Origin: Pelagibacteraceae bacterium
Lineage (GTDB): Bacteria; Pseudomonadota; Alphaproteobacteria; Pelagibacterales; Pelagibacteraceae
Direction: 5' to 3'
NCBI GenBank assembly: GCA_009693705.1
Contig: SHWS01000005.1
Coordinates: forward strand, 1-64,000
Length of the DNA stretch: 64,000 bases
Shown: in pieces, positions 19,719 to 28,784 of the stretch
Layout: each line of letters starts with the position of its first letter
Numbering within the stretch: the stretch's first letter is position 1
Notes under the pieces: model-generated
Databases searched by the model: none
The model's input: the letters and a program-made list of their open reading frames with translations, nothing else
What the model was told of the DNA's origin: nothing
Translations under genes and position numbers: made by a program

Positions 19719-20213
19719 TTATTTAGGATTTGTTTTAACAGATTTAGTCTGGGCCAATCTCCATTTTTGTAAATTTCTTTTAACTAAACTGTTATTATTT
19801 CCAATGATTGCGGCCGCGAGTAGTGCTGCATTTATTGCACCATCTTCGCCAATTGCTAAAGTTCCTACTGGAATTCCTTTGGGCATTTGAGCAATAGACA
19901 ATAAGCTATCTAAACCTTTTAATTTTTTAGTCTCTATCGGCACACCTAAAACTGGTACACTCGTAATAGCAGAAATCATACCAGGCAAATGAGCAGAACC
20001 TCCAGCTCCAGCGATAATAACTCCAATATTATTTTTTTCAGCAGCAGAAGCATATTCATACATTCTTTTTGGAGTGCGGTGAGCCGATATGATTTTGGTC
20101 TCAAAGCCTACGCCAATTTTTTTTAAGGTTCTTTCTGCCAAAACCATAGTTTTATAGTCAGATTGACTGCCCATCACTATTGAAACTTTTAAATGTTTAT
20201 TTTTTTTCATCAA
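19719..20213 (-). CDS. purE: N5-carboxyaminoimidazole ribonucleotide mutase
   Basis: IVMGSQSDYKTM, ISAHRTPKRMYEYA, AGAGGSAHLPGMISAITSVPVLGVPI. Confidence 0.95.
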   Translation of the reverse strand: MMKKNKHLKVSIVMGSQSDYKTMVLAERTLKKIGVGFETKIISAHRTPKRMYEYASAAEKNNIGVIIAGAGGSAHLPGMISAITSVPVLGVPIETKKLKGLDSLLSIAQMPKGIPVGTLAIGEDGAINAALLAAAIIGNNNSLVKRNLQKWRLAQTKSVKTNPK

Positions 20214-20327
20214 AAAATTTAAGTTAATTCTTTATTTCAAAATTGTTATAAGATTTCAATATAATTAATACAACAAAAGTTTTTAAAATTTGTAAATTTT
20301 AGCAAATATCTAAAATTATTTTTTAGC

Positions 20328-20897
20328 TTAGCTTACAACTCCATTACTAATTTTTAGAGCTAGACTAAAAAAATATATCAGTAAAATAATTTGTGGGGCT
20401 AAAGTGATGATGGTAGTTTTAATATAATTATTATACTTAAGAACTTCATTAACTCCTATTATTAAAGCTATGCTGTACCACAGGTATGGAACAAATGTAA
20501 AATATATTAATTTTATATTAAAAATAAATATATAAAATATAAATGGTGCATTGGCATAAGCAACTACGATTAATAGTTTTCTAAAATTACATTTAGTTGA
20601 TTTATTTGGAAAAACTACCACTCCAATAAAATACAAGTAAGCAGTTTTGATAAGCCAACCAATAATGCTCATAATAATGTAAAATCTTATTGAAGGACCT
20701 TTCGTGTCATTTATTCCGAAAACACTGCTCATATATTTAAGTAAAATTGAACCAGGAACTAAACTTATTATTGAAATCAATAAAATTAAAATTATCGCAA
20801 AGTATATAGAGGCTTCTTCAAAATTTTTATTATCTTTATAAAGAGATTTGTCTAATTTTAAAGATTTTAAAATGATACTTAAAAATTCTTTGAACAT
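20328..20897 (-). CDS. Yip1-family membrane protein
   Basis: Five or so hydrophobic segments with Yip1-like layout. Confidence 0.55.
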   Translation of the reverse strand: MFKEFLSIILKSLKLDKSLYKDNKNFEEASIYFAIILILLISIISLVPGSILLKYMSSVFGINDTKGPSIRFYIIMSIIGWLIKTAYLYFIGVVVFPNKSTKCNFRKLLIVVAYANAPFIFYIFIFNIKLIYFTFVPYLWYSIALIIGVNEVLKYNNYIKTTIITLAPQIILLIYFFSLALKISNGVVS

Positions 20898-21008
20898 TTA
20901 ATTTTTATTTTTTTTATTTTTTTGCTCTTTATATGAAACAAATAATGGAAAAACTATTAAAGCAATTCCTATAATAATACAAACAACTATAATAAATATT
21001 TTGGTCAT
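20898..21008 (-). CDS. Candidate 36-aa single-TM protein MTKIFIIVVCIIIGIALIVFPLFVSYKEQKNKKNKN
   Basis: ATG ORF whose TAA is immediately followed by the ATG of the Yip1-like gene; hydrophobic N-terminus, Lys-rich tail; below ORF-track cutoff. Confidence 0.5.
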   Translation of the reverse strand: MTKIFIIVVCIIIGIALIVFPLFVSYKEQKNKKNKN

Positions 21009-21019
21009 AAATTTTTACT

Positions 21020-21319
21020 TTACAACCATTCTTTTAAGGTCATTTGTTTTTTTCCTAAATCAGATAAATCATTAATTAAGGTTTTATTTTTATAGCTGAC
21101 TTCGTAATCTTCTAGAGCAAAATCGGATAGACTTTCACCTTTTAAGAATTTTTTAGCCTGTTTTTTTGCATAACTTAAGTTTTTTTCTTTAAATTTTTTT
21201 ATTTCAATAACCTCAGACTTAATAAAGTCAGAAATTCTTTCAAATTTTTTTTTATAGTCATTTGATTTGTTTCTTAAAATTTTTTTGCTTTTAATTATTT
21301 CAGTTTCCAAATTATTCAT
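21020..21319 (-). CDS. Hypothetical basic/coiled protein
   Basis: 99-aa ORF co-directional with neighbours; no family recognised. Confidence 0.5.
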   Translation of the reverse strand: MNNLETEIIKSKKILRNKSNDYKKKFERISDFIKSEVIEIKKFKEKNLSYAKKQAKKFLKGESLSDFALEDYEVSYKNKTLINDLSDLGKKQMTLKEWL

Positions 21320-21359
21320 TTTTTTATAAGGGAGATTTAATTCTCCCCTAAAATTTAAT

Positions 21360-22718
21360 TTAGTCTTTTATAATTTCTCTGGTATTTGCGTTGTGTGAAG
21401 CAGTAAATGGAATATCTACTATTACTGCATCAACCGGTTTACCAACTTTATTAGAATATTTTGCTGGTAAGTGAACTTTAAATTTAGTTCCGATTTTTCC
21501 TTCAGGAAAACCATTTTTGTTTCTGGTTCCATCATAAGGCACAAATCCCATGGCAATATTCATTTCTTTTTCAGGATGATACCAAGGAGAAGTAAGGAAA
21601 CCAACAGGTTTGCCACCGCTAACTTTTGATACTAACCAAAAATCAGGCGCATATTCTGTTATTGGTTTTCCACCCAATTCAAAACCAACTAGCTGAAGTT
21701 TATATGGTTTCTTTCCGGCTCTAAGTTGAGCTCCCATTTTTTCAAGAGCGGCTTTACCCACATAATTACCTTTTTTCTTCCATTCACCTTTACCAGATAA
21801 TGAAACCTGGTATCCTAAGTTACATTGAAAAGGATTGTGTTCATTATCCATATCTTGACCCCAAGAAAGAATTCCAGCTTGAACTCTTCTATGATGGGCT
21901 GGTGCTATAACTTTTAAATTATGTTTTTTTCCAGCTTTTAGAACTGCATTCCACATATCATCGGCATAAAGAGTTGCATTTTTTAAGTAAATTTCATAAC
22001 CAGCTTCTCCAGAGAAACCGGATTGTGAAATCATACAATCTCTACCACCAACCTTAGCTTTTGCTAAACCGTAGAAAGGCATATTATCCACATCAACTTG
22101 TTTACCAATTAAGTCTTTCATTAATGCTTTAGATTTAGGTCCTTGAATTTGCACGGGACAAGCATCTATTTCATCAATTTCAACTTTGTATTTCATATTA
22201 GAATTTACACCTTGCAAGTAAAGACCTATGTCACTATCTGAAAGACTAAACCAAAATTCATCTTTTGAAATTCTTAGAAGAATAGGATCATTAAGAATTC
22301 CACCTTTATAATTACAAAGAATTACATATCTTGCTCTCATAGGGGAAATTTTAGTAGCATCTCTTGTTATGACGTAGTCTACGAATTTTTCTGCATCTGG
22401 ACCTTTTACTCTAATCTGTCTTTCAACAGCAACATTCCACATCGTAACATCATTTTTGATTGACTTGTATTCAGCCATTGCTCCACCTTTTTCAGGCTTG
22501 ATATAACCTCTTGGATGATAAACACGATTGTAAACTTCTGCTCTCCAACAGCCACTTTTCATAGACAAATGCCAATAAGGTGATTTTCTTATTCTGGTAG
22601 AAATTAGAAGCTCTACTTTCGTAGGACCACTTTGTCTTAAATTATAAGGTACATGTCGATCTGATTGATCAACTGATGTGTCATGCTTTGTTTTACTATA
22701 ATCAAACTCATTAGGCAT
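21360..22718 (-). CDS. GcvT/DmdA-like folate-dependent demethylase (452 aa)
   Basis: STRIRKSPYWHLSMKSG...YNRVYHPRGY...AEYKSIKNDVTMWNVAVERQIRVKGPDAEKFVDYVITRDATKISPMRARYVILCNYKGGILNDPILLRISKDEFWFSLSDSD resembles DmdA subfamily layout; overlaps metF-like gene. Confidence 0.8.
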   Translation of the reverse strand: MPNEFDYSKTKHDTSVDQSDRHVPYNLRQSGPTKVELLISTRIRKSPYWHLSMKSGCWRAEVYNRVYHPRGYIKPEKGGAMAEYKSIKNDVTMWNVAVERQIRVKGPDAEKFVDYVITRDATKISPMRARYVILCNYKGGILNDPILLRISKDEFWFSLSDSDIGLYLQGVNSNMKYKVEIDEIDACPVQIQGPKSKALMKDLIGKQVDVDNMPFYGLAKAKVGGRDCMISQSGFSGEAGYEIYLKNATLYADDMWNAVLKAGKKHNLKVIAPAHHRRVQAGILSWGQDMDNEHNPFQCNLGYQVSLSGKGEWKKKGNYVGKAALEKMGAQLRAGKKPYKLQLVGFELGGKPITEYAPDFWLVSKVSGGKPVGFLTSPWYHPEKEMNIAMGFVPYDGTRNKNGFPEGKIGTKFKVHLPAKYSNKVGKPVDAVIVDIPFTASHNANTREIIKD

Positions 22719-23439
22719 AATTATTCTCCTTTAACCATTTGTTAGTTTCCTTTAATCCACCAAATGTATAAATATGAAAATTAGATGTATAATCTCTAAT
22801 TTTTCTAATTAGATCATTTGGATCTCTAGGTTTCAATAAATCCAACGTTTTATTAAAATTAGATTTAAGAAAATTTATAGAATTTTTGGCCCCAACTATA
22901 TTAGCGAATTTAATTAAACTAGATATTTTTAAGGGACCAGTAATTCCAACATGAACTGGTACTGATTGTTTAGAAATAAAATCTATAATAGGTTGACTGT
23001 CTAACAACCATTGAGTGACAATATAATCAGCATAAGGTTTTTTATCCATCATAGCTTTTACCAATCTTGCCTCGGATATATCAGGACTGCCTTCAGGATG
23101 TCCAGCAATACCTATTTTAATTTTATCAAAAAAACCTGTTTCTAAAATTTGGATCGAACTATCAAATTTGCCTATTGGCTCAAGACTACCTCCTATAACA
23201 AGTGCTTGCTTGGTACCACCATCTTTGCATCTAGAGATATAATCTTTAAGTTGTATTTCATCAGCTATTGATCTTGCAGGAAAATGAGGCACTGGATTGA
23301 AGCCTTTTTTAACTAGGTCTTCAGATTTTTTAGCAGTCTCCTTGTAGTCGCCTCCTGGTAACATTGTTATATAGACGTCTTTTACAGGTGGTAGGCTATC
23401 AAGATCTGTATGTGGCCCTATTTCTATTGAAAAATGCAT
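22711..23439 (-). CDS. Methylenetetrahydrofolate reductase-like protein (MetF family, short)
   Basis: FPARSIADEIQLKDYISRCKDGGTKQALVIGG, GIAGHPEGSPDISEARLVKAMMDKKPYADYIVTQWLLDS; 8-bp overlap with GcvT/DmdA-like CDS. Confidence 0.8.
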   Translation of the reverse strand: MHFSIEIGPHTDLDSLPPVKDVYITMLPGGDYKETAKKSEDLVKKGFNPVPHFPARSIADEIQLKDYISRCKDGGTKQALVIGGSLEPIGKFDSSIQILETGFFDKIKIGIAGHPEGSPDISEARLVKAMMDKKPYADYIVTQWLLDSQPIIDFISKQSVPVHVGITGPLKISSLIKFANIVGAKNSINFLKSNFNKTLDLLKPRDPNDLIRKIRDYTSNFHIYTFGGLKETNKWLKENNYA

Positions 23440-23541
23440 AAGTTCCGATCATTATCTTTTTTAAAAAAGCTGTCAAAGAAATTCATAATTGGCACAACTA
23501 AAATTCTTGCCAAAAGTTTTACCAGTGATATTTTTTTTATA

Positions 23542-24738
23542 ATGGATAAAGCATCTAAAACTTTAAATATTTCAGATATTCTTGATGTTGAAAAAATAAA
23601 GTCAGTTAATCATCCAATTGAAAAAGCACATGGCTTACCAAATGAATGCTACACAAAATCTGAATATTTAAATTTTGAAAGAGAAAAAATATTTTGTGAT
23701 AATTGGACTGTGATTGGTACAGCAAGCTCTATCCCTGAAATTGGAGACGTTAAAACATATAGTTTGCTAGGAATTCCTATAATTTTTATTCGAGATAAAT
23801 CGAAAAATATTAAAGTATTTCATAACGTATGTAGTCATAGAGGAGCTAAGCTTGTTAGTGAGTCTTGTAAATTAAAAAATATTATAAGATGTCCTTACCA
23901 CTCATGGTCTTACGATTTTTCGGGAAAATTAATTGCAACACCGCATATAGGTGGAATGAATATACATGAAGCGACAGGCTTTGATAGGGAAAAAAGTAAT
24001 CTTAAAGAAATAAGATCTCATGTATGGATGGATTTAATATTTATCAATATTAATAAAAATGCAAAAAATTTTAATGAAAGTATAAAGTCTTTAAATGATA
24101 GATGGTCTAAATTTATTAGTGAAGAAGATAAAAAATTAGTAAGGCATGCAAAAGATTTTGGATATTTTAATATGGAAGTAAATACTAATTGGAAGCTTGC
24201 TATAGAAAATTTTTGTGAAAGTTATCATTTACCCTGGATTCATCCTGAATTAAATAAAGTTTCAAATATTAAAGATCATTATCATATTGAGGATTCTTCT
24301 GGAGCATACTCTGGACAAGGAAGTTATAAATATGTTCAACAATTTTATCAAAATAAAAAATTTGCAACTTTTTCGAATTGGCCAAGTAATTTAATTAATA
24401 ATGCTGAGTACGTATCTTTGTTTCCTAATGTAATGCTTGGAATTCACATTGATCATTTTTATGCATTTTGGTTAGAGCCATTAGCCAATAATAAAACAAG
24501 AGAACATTTTGAGATGTATTATGTTGGTAATGAAAGTGCTGAGAGTGATGATTTTAAAAATATGAGAGAAAAAAATTTTAAATTTTGGCAAAACGTTATG
24601 AACGAAGATGTATTTGCAATAGAAAGTATGCAGAACGGAAGAAGTTCACCAGCATACAATGGAGGAAATTTTTCTCCTGTAATGGATACTCCAACTTTAA
24701 TGTTTCATAGGTGGATAGCAAATAGCTTAACTAAATAA
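23542..24738 (+). CDS. Rieske non-heme iron oxygenase, alpha subunit-like
   Basis: Rieske motif CSHRGAKLVSESCKLKNIIRCPYHSWSYD and catalytic NWKLAIENFCESYHLPWIHPE; ORF opens at 23434 but the internal ATG at 23542 is more plausible. Confidence 0.87.
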   Translation: MDKASKTLNISDILDVEKIKSVNHPIEKAHGLPNECYTKSEYLNFEREKIFCDNWTVIGTASSIPEIGDVKTYSLLGIPIIFIRDKSKNIKVFHNVCSHRGAKLVSESCKLKNIIRCPYHSWSYDFSGKLIATPHIGGMNIHEATGFDREKSNLKEIRSHVWMDLIFININKNAKNFNESIKSLNDRWSKFISEEDKKLVRHAKDFGYFNMEVNTNWKLAIENFCESYHLPWIHPELNKVSNIKDHYHIEDSSGAYSGQGSYKYVQQFYQNKKFATFSNWPSNLINNAEYVSLFPNVMLGIHIDHFYAFWLEPLANNKTREHFEMYYVGNESAESDDFKNMREKNFKFWQNVMNEDVFAIESMQNGRSSPAYNGGNFSPVMDTPTLMFHRWIANSLTK

Positions 24739-24836
24739 GACTAGTAAATACTTACATTATGAGAATGATAAAGTTAAAAAATATTAATAGAAAAAATAAT
24801 TATCAAGATGAATAATTCTATTAAAGAAATTAAATA

Positions 24837-26192
24837 ATGCCGAATGTCCATATAGTAAAACGATTGCCAAAAGATCCTGGACCTCCAGCGTGGAGAAGTA
24901 TACTTCCAGATCAACCAAGATATCCAAAATTAGAAAATAAAATTATCACCGACTGGTTAGTTATTGGAGCTGGTTTTGCTGGCTTATCTGCTTCAAGAAG
25001 ATTATGTCAAATTACAAATACTGAAAAAATTACTTTAATAGAAGCTAGCGAAGTGGCAGCAGGCCCAGCGGGACGAAACTCTGGCTTTATGATTGATTTA
25101 CCACATGAATTAGGTACTGGAACTTATAAAGATACCATTGAAAAAGATAAGCTTCATATAAAATTGAATAGATATGCCATTGATTTTGCTCAAGACTCTG
25201 CAAAAGAATATTCAATGCCAGATGAGGCTGCAGAACTATCAGGTCGTATAAATGGAGTAGTAAATGAAAATGGCGAAAAACATAATTTAGAATTTGCTAA
25301 TCATCTAGATAATCTTGGAGAAAAATACCAACATCTCACATCAAGTGACATGAAAGATATTACAGGATCAACATTTTATAAAAGTGGATTATTTTTACCA
25401 GGATGTTTGATGATACAGCCAGCACTTTATATAAGTAAACTTGCTGCTGGTATTTTTTTAAATTTTAATAATAGATTTAAAATTTATGAGCATTCACCAG
25501 CTATTAAATTAGAAAAAAATGGTGATACTTGGATAGTAAGTACTCCTAAAGGATCAATTGTTACTAAAAAAATTATTATGGGAGTAAATGGCCATGTTGA
25601 GTCGTTCGGTTTTTATGAAAAACGTTTGATGCATGTTTTTACATATGCTTCAATGACTAAGAAACTTACAGCTAAGCAACAAAAAACTTTAGGAGGTAAA
25701 TCTAGTTGGGGAATTATTCCTTCTAATCCAATGGGTTCAACATTAAGAAGAATAACAGGAATAAGTGGGGATAGAATTTTAATACGTAATCGATGGACTT
25801 TTAATCCCTCAATTGAAGTCCCAGATAGTAATGTTGAAAAATTTGGTAAAGATCAAGATTTAAGTTTTAGAAAGAGGTTTCCAATGCTTAATGATGTAGA
25901 AATGGAATATAGATGGGGTGGTAGATTGTGTTTATCTTTAAATTCAGTCCCTGCTTTTGGCGAGGTTGAAAAAAATCTATACTCTGCTTGTTGTCAGAAT
26001 GGTATTGGAGCAGCAAAAGGAACATTGGCTGGAATTGGTGCTGCTGAATTAGCTAGCAACATTCAATCAGTCATTGTTAAAGATATGCAGTCTTATGAAC
26101 AACCAAAAAAATTACCACCAAAGCCAATTTTAATTATAGGTGCGAATGCAATTATAAGTTGGAGAGAAATGATGGCAAAAGATGAATTATAA
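24837..26192 (+). CDS. FAD-dependent oxidoreductase (DadA/glycine-oxidase-like)
   Basis: WLVIGAGFAGLSASRRLCQ, AAGPAGRNSGFMIDLPHE, CCQNGIGAAKGTLAGIGAAEL. Confidence 0.82.
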   Translation: MPNVHIVKRLPKDPGPPAWRSILPDQPRYPKLENKIITDWLVIGAGFAGLSASRRLCQITNTEKITLIEASEVAAGPAGRNSGFMIDLPHELGTGTYKDTIEKDKLHIKLNRYAIDFAQDSAKEYSMPDEAAELSGRINGVVNENGEKHNLEFANHLDNLGEKYQHLTSSDMKDITGSTFYKSGLFLPGCLMIQPALYISKLAAGIFLNFNNRFKIYEHSPAIKLEKNGDTWIVSTPKGSIVTKKIIMGVNGHVESFGFYEKRLMHVFTYASMTKKLTAKQQKTLGGKSSWGIIPSNPMGSTLRRITGISGDRILIRNRWTFNPSIEVPDSNVEKFGKDQDLSFRKRFPMLNDVEMEYRWGGRLCLSLNSVPAFGEVEKNLYSACCQNGIGAAKGTLAGIGAAELASNIQSVIVKDMQSYEQPKKLPPKPILIIGANAIISWREMMAKDEL

Positions 26193-26300
26193 AAATAAAA
26201 AAAACTTCAGGCAAATATATCAAAAAATTAAATTTTTTATGATAAATTATTTTCTAAATAAAAACATAAATGTTTAGTTAGTTATTTATAAGGTTATAAA

Positions 26301-26708
26301 ATGAAAATAATATTAATTATGGGATTGCCAGGATCTGGTAAAACTACTTTAGCCAATGAGTTGGCACCGATGTTAAATGCAAAGAGATTAAATGCAGATG
26401 AGGTTAGAAAAGAGGCAAAAGATTGGGATTTTTCTGAAGAGGGAAGAAAAAGACAAGCTAAAAGAATGGCAGAATTTGCAAAAAATTTAAAAGACAAAGG
26501 GAGTTATGTTGTGGCTGATTTTATTTGCCCAACACCGGAAGCAAGGAAGTTATTTTCAGCTGACTATGTAATTTGGGTAGATACCATTAAAAAAGGAAGA
26601 TTTGATGACACTAACAAGATGTTTGTTAAACCAGATAAGTTTGACTTTCATGTAACAACACAAGATGCTAAAAATTGGGCACCAAAAATATTAAAGGAAA
26701 TTAAGTAA
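26301..26708 (+). CDS. Adenylylsulfate-kinase-like P-loop kinase
   Basis: Walker A MGLPGSGKTTLANELA, KRLNADEVRKEAKDWDFSEEGRKRQAKRMAEFA, YVVADFICPTPEARKLF. Confidence 0.75.
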   Translation: MKIILIMGLPGSGKTTLANELAPMLNAKRLNADEVRKEAKDWDFSEEGRKRQAKRMAEFAKNLKDKGSYVVADFICPTPEARKLFSADYVIWVDTIKKGRFDDTNKMFVKPDKFDFHVTTQDAKNWAPKILKEIK

Positions 26709-27082
26709 TGGCTTATCAATGGAACAATAAAAAGCCAACAGCACAAATGTTAGGTAGATGGCAACCATTTCACGATGGCCATTATGCGTTGTTTAAAGAA
26801 ATTATAAAAAAAACTGGGCAAGTTTGTATTCAAATTAGAGATGTTCAAGGAGTTGATGATAATCCTTTTGATTTTGAGACAGTTAAGAAGAATATTGAAG
26901 AAAGATTAAATCCTGAGTTTAAAGGTCAATTTAAAGTTATTTTGGTTCCTAATATTACTAATATTTGTTATGGCAGAGGGGTTGGATATAAAATTGAAGA
27001 GATTGAATTATCAAAAAAAATTCAAAAAATTTCAGCTACGAAAATTAGAGCTATAATGAGAAAAGAAGGTAAGTTAAAGTAA
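26708..27082 (+). CDS. Cytidylyltransferase-like nucleotidyltransferase
   Basis: GRWQPFHDGHYALFKEI (HxGH-type), ISATKIRAIMRKEG; 1-nt stop/start overlap with preceding kinase. Confidence 0.75.
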   Translation: MAYQWNNKKPTAQMLGRWQPFHDGHYALFKEIIKKTGQVCIQIRDVQGVDDNPFDFETVKKNIEERLNPEFKGQFKVILVPNITNICYGRGVGYKIEEIELSKKIQKISATKIRAIMRKEGKLK

Positions 27083-27111
27083 TTTTAGGCAATAAGTAAC
27101 TTAAATTTAAA

Positions 27112-27315
27112 ATGATTAAAATAAAAAATTTTTTTTTTATAACAATATTTATAGGAATTGCGATGTTGATAATTTTTAATTTTAAAGATTACAATGTGAA
27201 AAAAGCCATAGATGCCTGCCTGATGGGAGCTATAAAGTTAAATAAACTTTCTAATTTAGATGAAGCAAAAAAGTTTTGTGAAGATAAAATTAAAAAAAAT
27301 AAGAATATTAAATAA
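27112..27315 (+). CDS. Small membrane-anchored hypothetical protein
   Basis: 67 aa with one N-terminal TM, Cys/Lys-rich tail. Confidence 0.5.
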   Translation: MIKIKNFFFITIFIGIAMLIIFNFKDYNVKKAIDACLMGAIKLNKLSNLDEAKKFCEDKIKKNKNIK

Positions 27316-27334
27316 TAGTAAAATTAAAAAATAG

Positions 27335-27763
27335 ATGAACATAATTAATTTTACACCCATCTCAGCTCTTACAGGTGGTGTTATAATTGGTTTTTCTGTT
27401 ATAGTATTTTTTCTATTAAATGGCCGATTGATTGGTGTAAGTGGAATTGCAAATAAATTTGTAATTGAAAAAAATAATAGATTTGACAATTTTCTATTTT
27501 TAATTGGATTAATTATTGGGCCAATTTTATATAAATTTTTTACAAAGCAAGAAATTAATATAGTAATTTCCGACTCATTTATTTTACTTGCATTTGCAGG
27601 CTTATTAGTCGGAATTGGAACTAAAATTAGTGGTGGTTGTACGAGTGGTCACGGAATTAGCGGTGTTGGAAGATTTTCTTTAAGATCAATTGTAGCAACT
27701 ATAACTTTTATGACCGTAGGTGTTTTAACTGTTTTTTTAAAAAGTTTTTTATGGGTCGATTAG
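27335..27763 (+). CDS. YeeE/YedE family (sulfur-compound transporter half)
   Basis: LVGIGTKISGGCTSGHGISGVGRFSLRSIVATITFM. Confidence 0.85.
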   Translation: MNIINFTPISALTGGVIIGFSVIVFFLLNGRLIGVSGIANKFVIEKNNRFDNFLFLIGLIIGPILYKFFTKQEINIVISDSFILLAFAGLLVGIGTKISGGCTSGHGISGVGRFSLRSIVATITFMTVGVLTVFLKSFLWVD

Positions 27764-28164
27764 CTTCATTAATTTCTGGTATTATATTTGGTGTAGGGTT
27801 GGTTATATCCGAAATGATTAATCCAGAAAAAGTATTAGCATTCTTAGATTTATTCGGTAATTGGGACCCGTCTTTAGCTTTTGTCATGATTGGTGCCTTA
27901 ATAGTATCTTCACCATTATTTCATATTATTAAAAATAGAAGAAAACCTTTATTTGCAGAAAAGTTTGACTACTCAAACAATAAAAACATAAATAAAAAGT
28001 TAATTTTTGGATCAGCACTATTTGGAATTGGTTGGGGATTAGGTGGCTTATGTCCTGGACCAGCAATTTCATCAATTGCTTTATTGAATTTTCAGTCAAT
28101 AATATTTGTAGTTTCAATGTTTGTAGGATTTTATTTAGTCAAATCTTTTAATCCCAGTAATTAA
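27751..28164 (+). CDS. YeeE/YedE family (DUF6691-type half)
   Basis: IFGVGLVISEMINPEKVLAFLDLFGNWDPSLAFVM, GIGWGLGGLCPGPAISSI; overlaps preceding half by 13 nt. Confidence 0.85.
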   Translation: MGRLASLISGIIFGVGLVISEMINPEKVLAFLDLFGNWDPSLAFVMIGALIVSSPLFHIIKNRRKPLFAEKFDYSNNKNINKKLIFGSALFGIGWGLGGLCPGPAISSIALLNFQSIIFVVSMFVGFYLVKSFNPSN

Positions 28165-28214
28165 ATTTATTAAAATTTATAGTTTTTTTAAATTAAAAGA
28201 TTAAACCTTTTACT

Positions 28215-28784
28215 ATGAGTAAAATTTTTTTAATATTTGGTCATTATGATCAAAATTCTTTTAATGCAGCGATTAGGGAAACTTTTGTGAAAACAGCCCA
28301 AGAAAAAGGACATAAAATTGATGTTGTTGATCTCTATAAAGAAAAATTCAATCCAGTCTTTGCTGGTGAAAAACCTGACGAAATAGTTCTGGATCATAGA
28401 AGAAGAATTGAAGAATGTGATACAATAGTTCTTATTGCTCCAATTTGGAACTTTAGAATGCCAGCGATAGTTGAAGGATGGATAGACAAGGTTCTAGCTC
28501 CACCCTGGGCATTTAGATTTAAACAATTGTGGGGCAACTATGGATATCCAATTGGAAATTTAAAGAAAAAAAAAGCTATAATCTTTTGCACTTATGGTTC
28601 ACCAAGATTGGCAATTACCACTTTTTTTTTAAATTTACCAATTAGAAGGTTAAAAAGAGGAGTGTTTCACATGTGTGGCATATATAACATTGTCTACAGA
28701 AGATATTTTGCAGTACCTTTCGTAAACGATGCTAAAAGAAAAAAATTTTTAGAAGATGTTAAAAATACAGCTAATAATATTTAA
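28215..28784 (+). CDS. NAD(P)H dehydrogenase (quinone)/flavodoxin-fold protein (KefF/MdaB type)
   Basis: GHYDQNSFNAAIRETFVKTAQEKGHKIDVVDLYKEKFNPVF, WNFRMPAIVEGWIDKVLAPPWAFRF. Confidence 0.85.
   Translation: MSKIFLIFGHYDQNSFNAAIRETFVKTAQEKGHKIDVVDLYKEKFNPVFAGEKPDEIVLDHRRRIEECDTIVLIAPIWNFRMPAIVEGWIDKVLAPPWAFRFKQLWGNYGYPIGNLKKKKAIIFCTYGSPRLAITTFFLNLPIRRLKRGVFHMCGIYNIVYRRYFAVPFVNDAKRKKFLEDVKNTANNI

Noticed and set aside
23434-23541. N-terminal extension of the Rieske ORF
   Set aside because: Basic low-similarity leader; internal ATG 23542 (MDKASKTLN) fits Rieske N-termini better.
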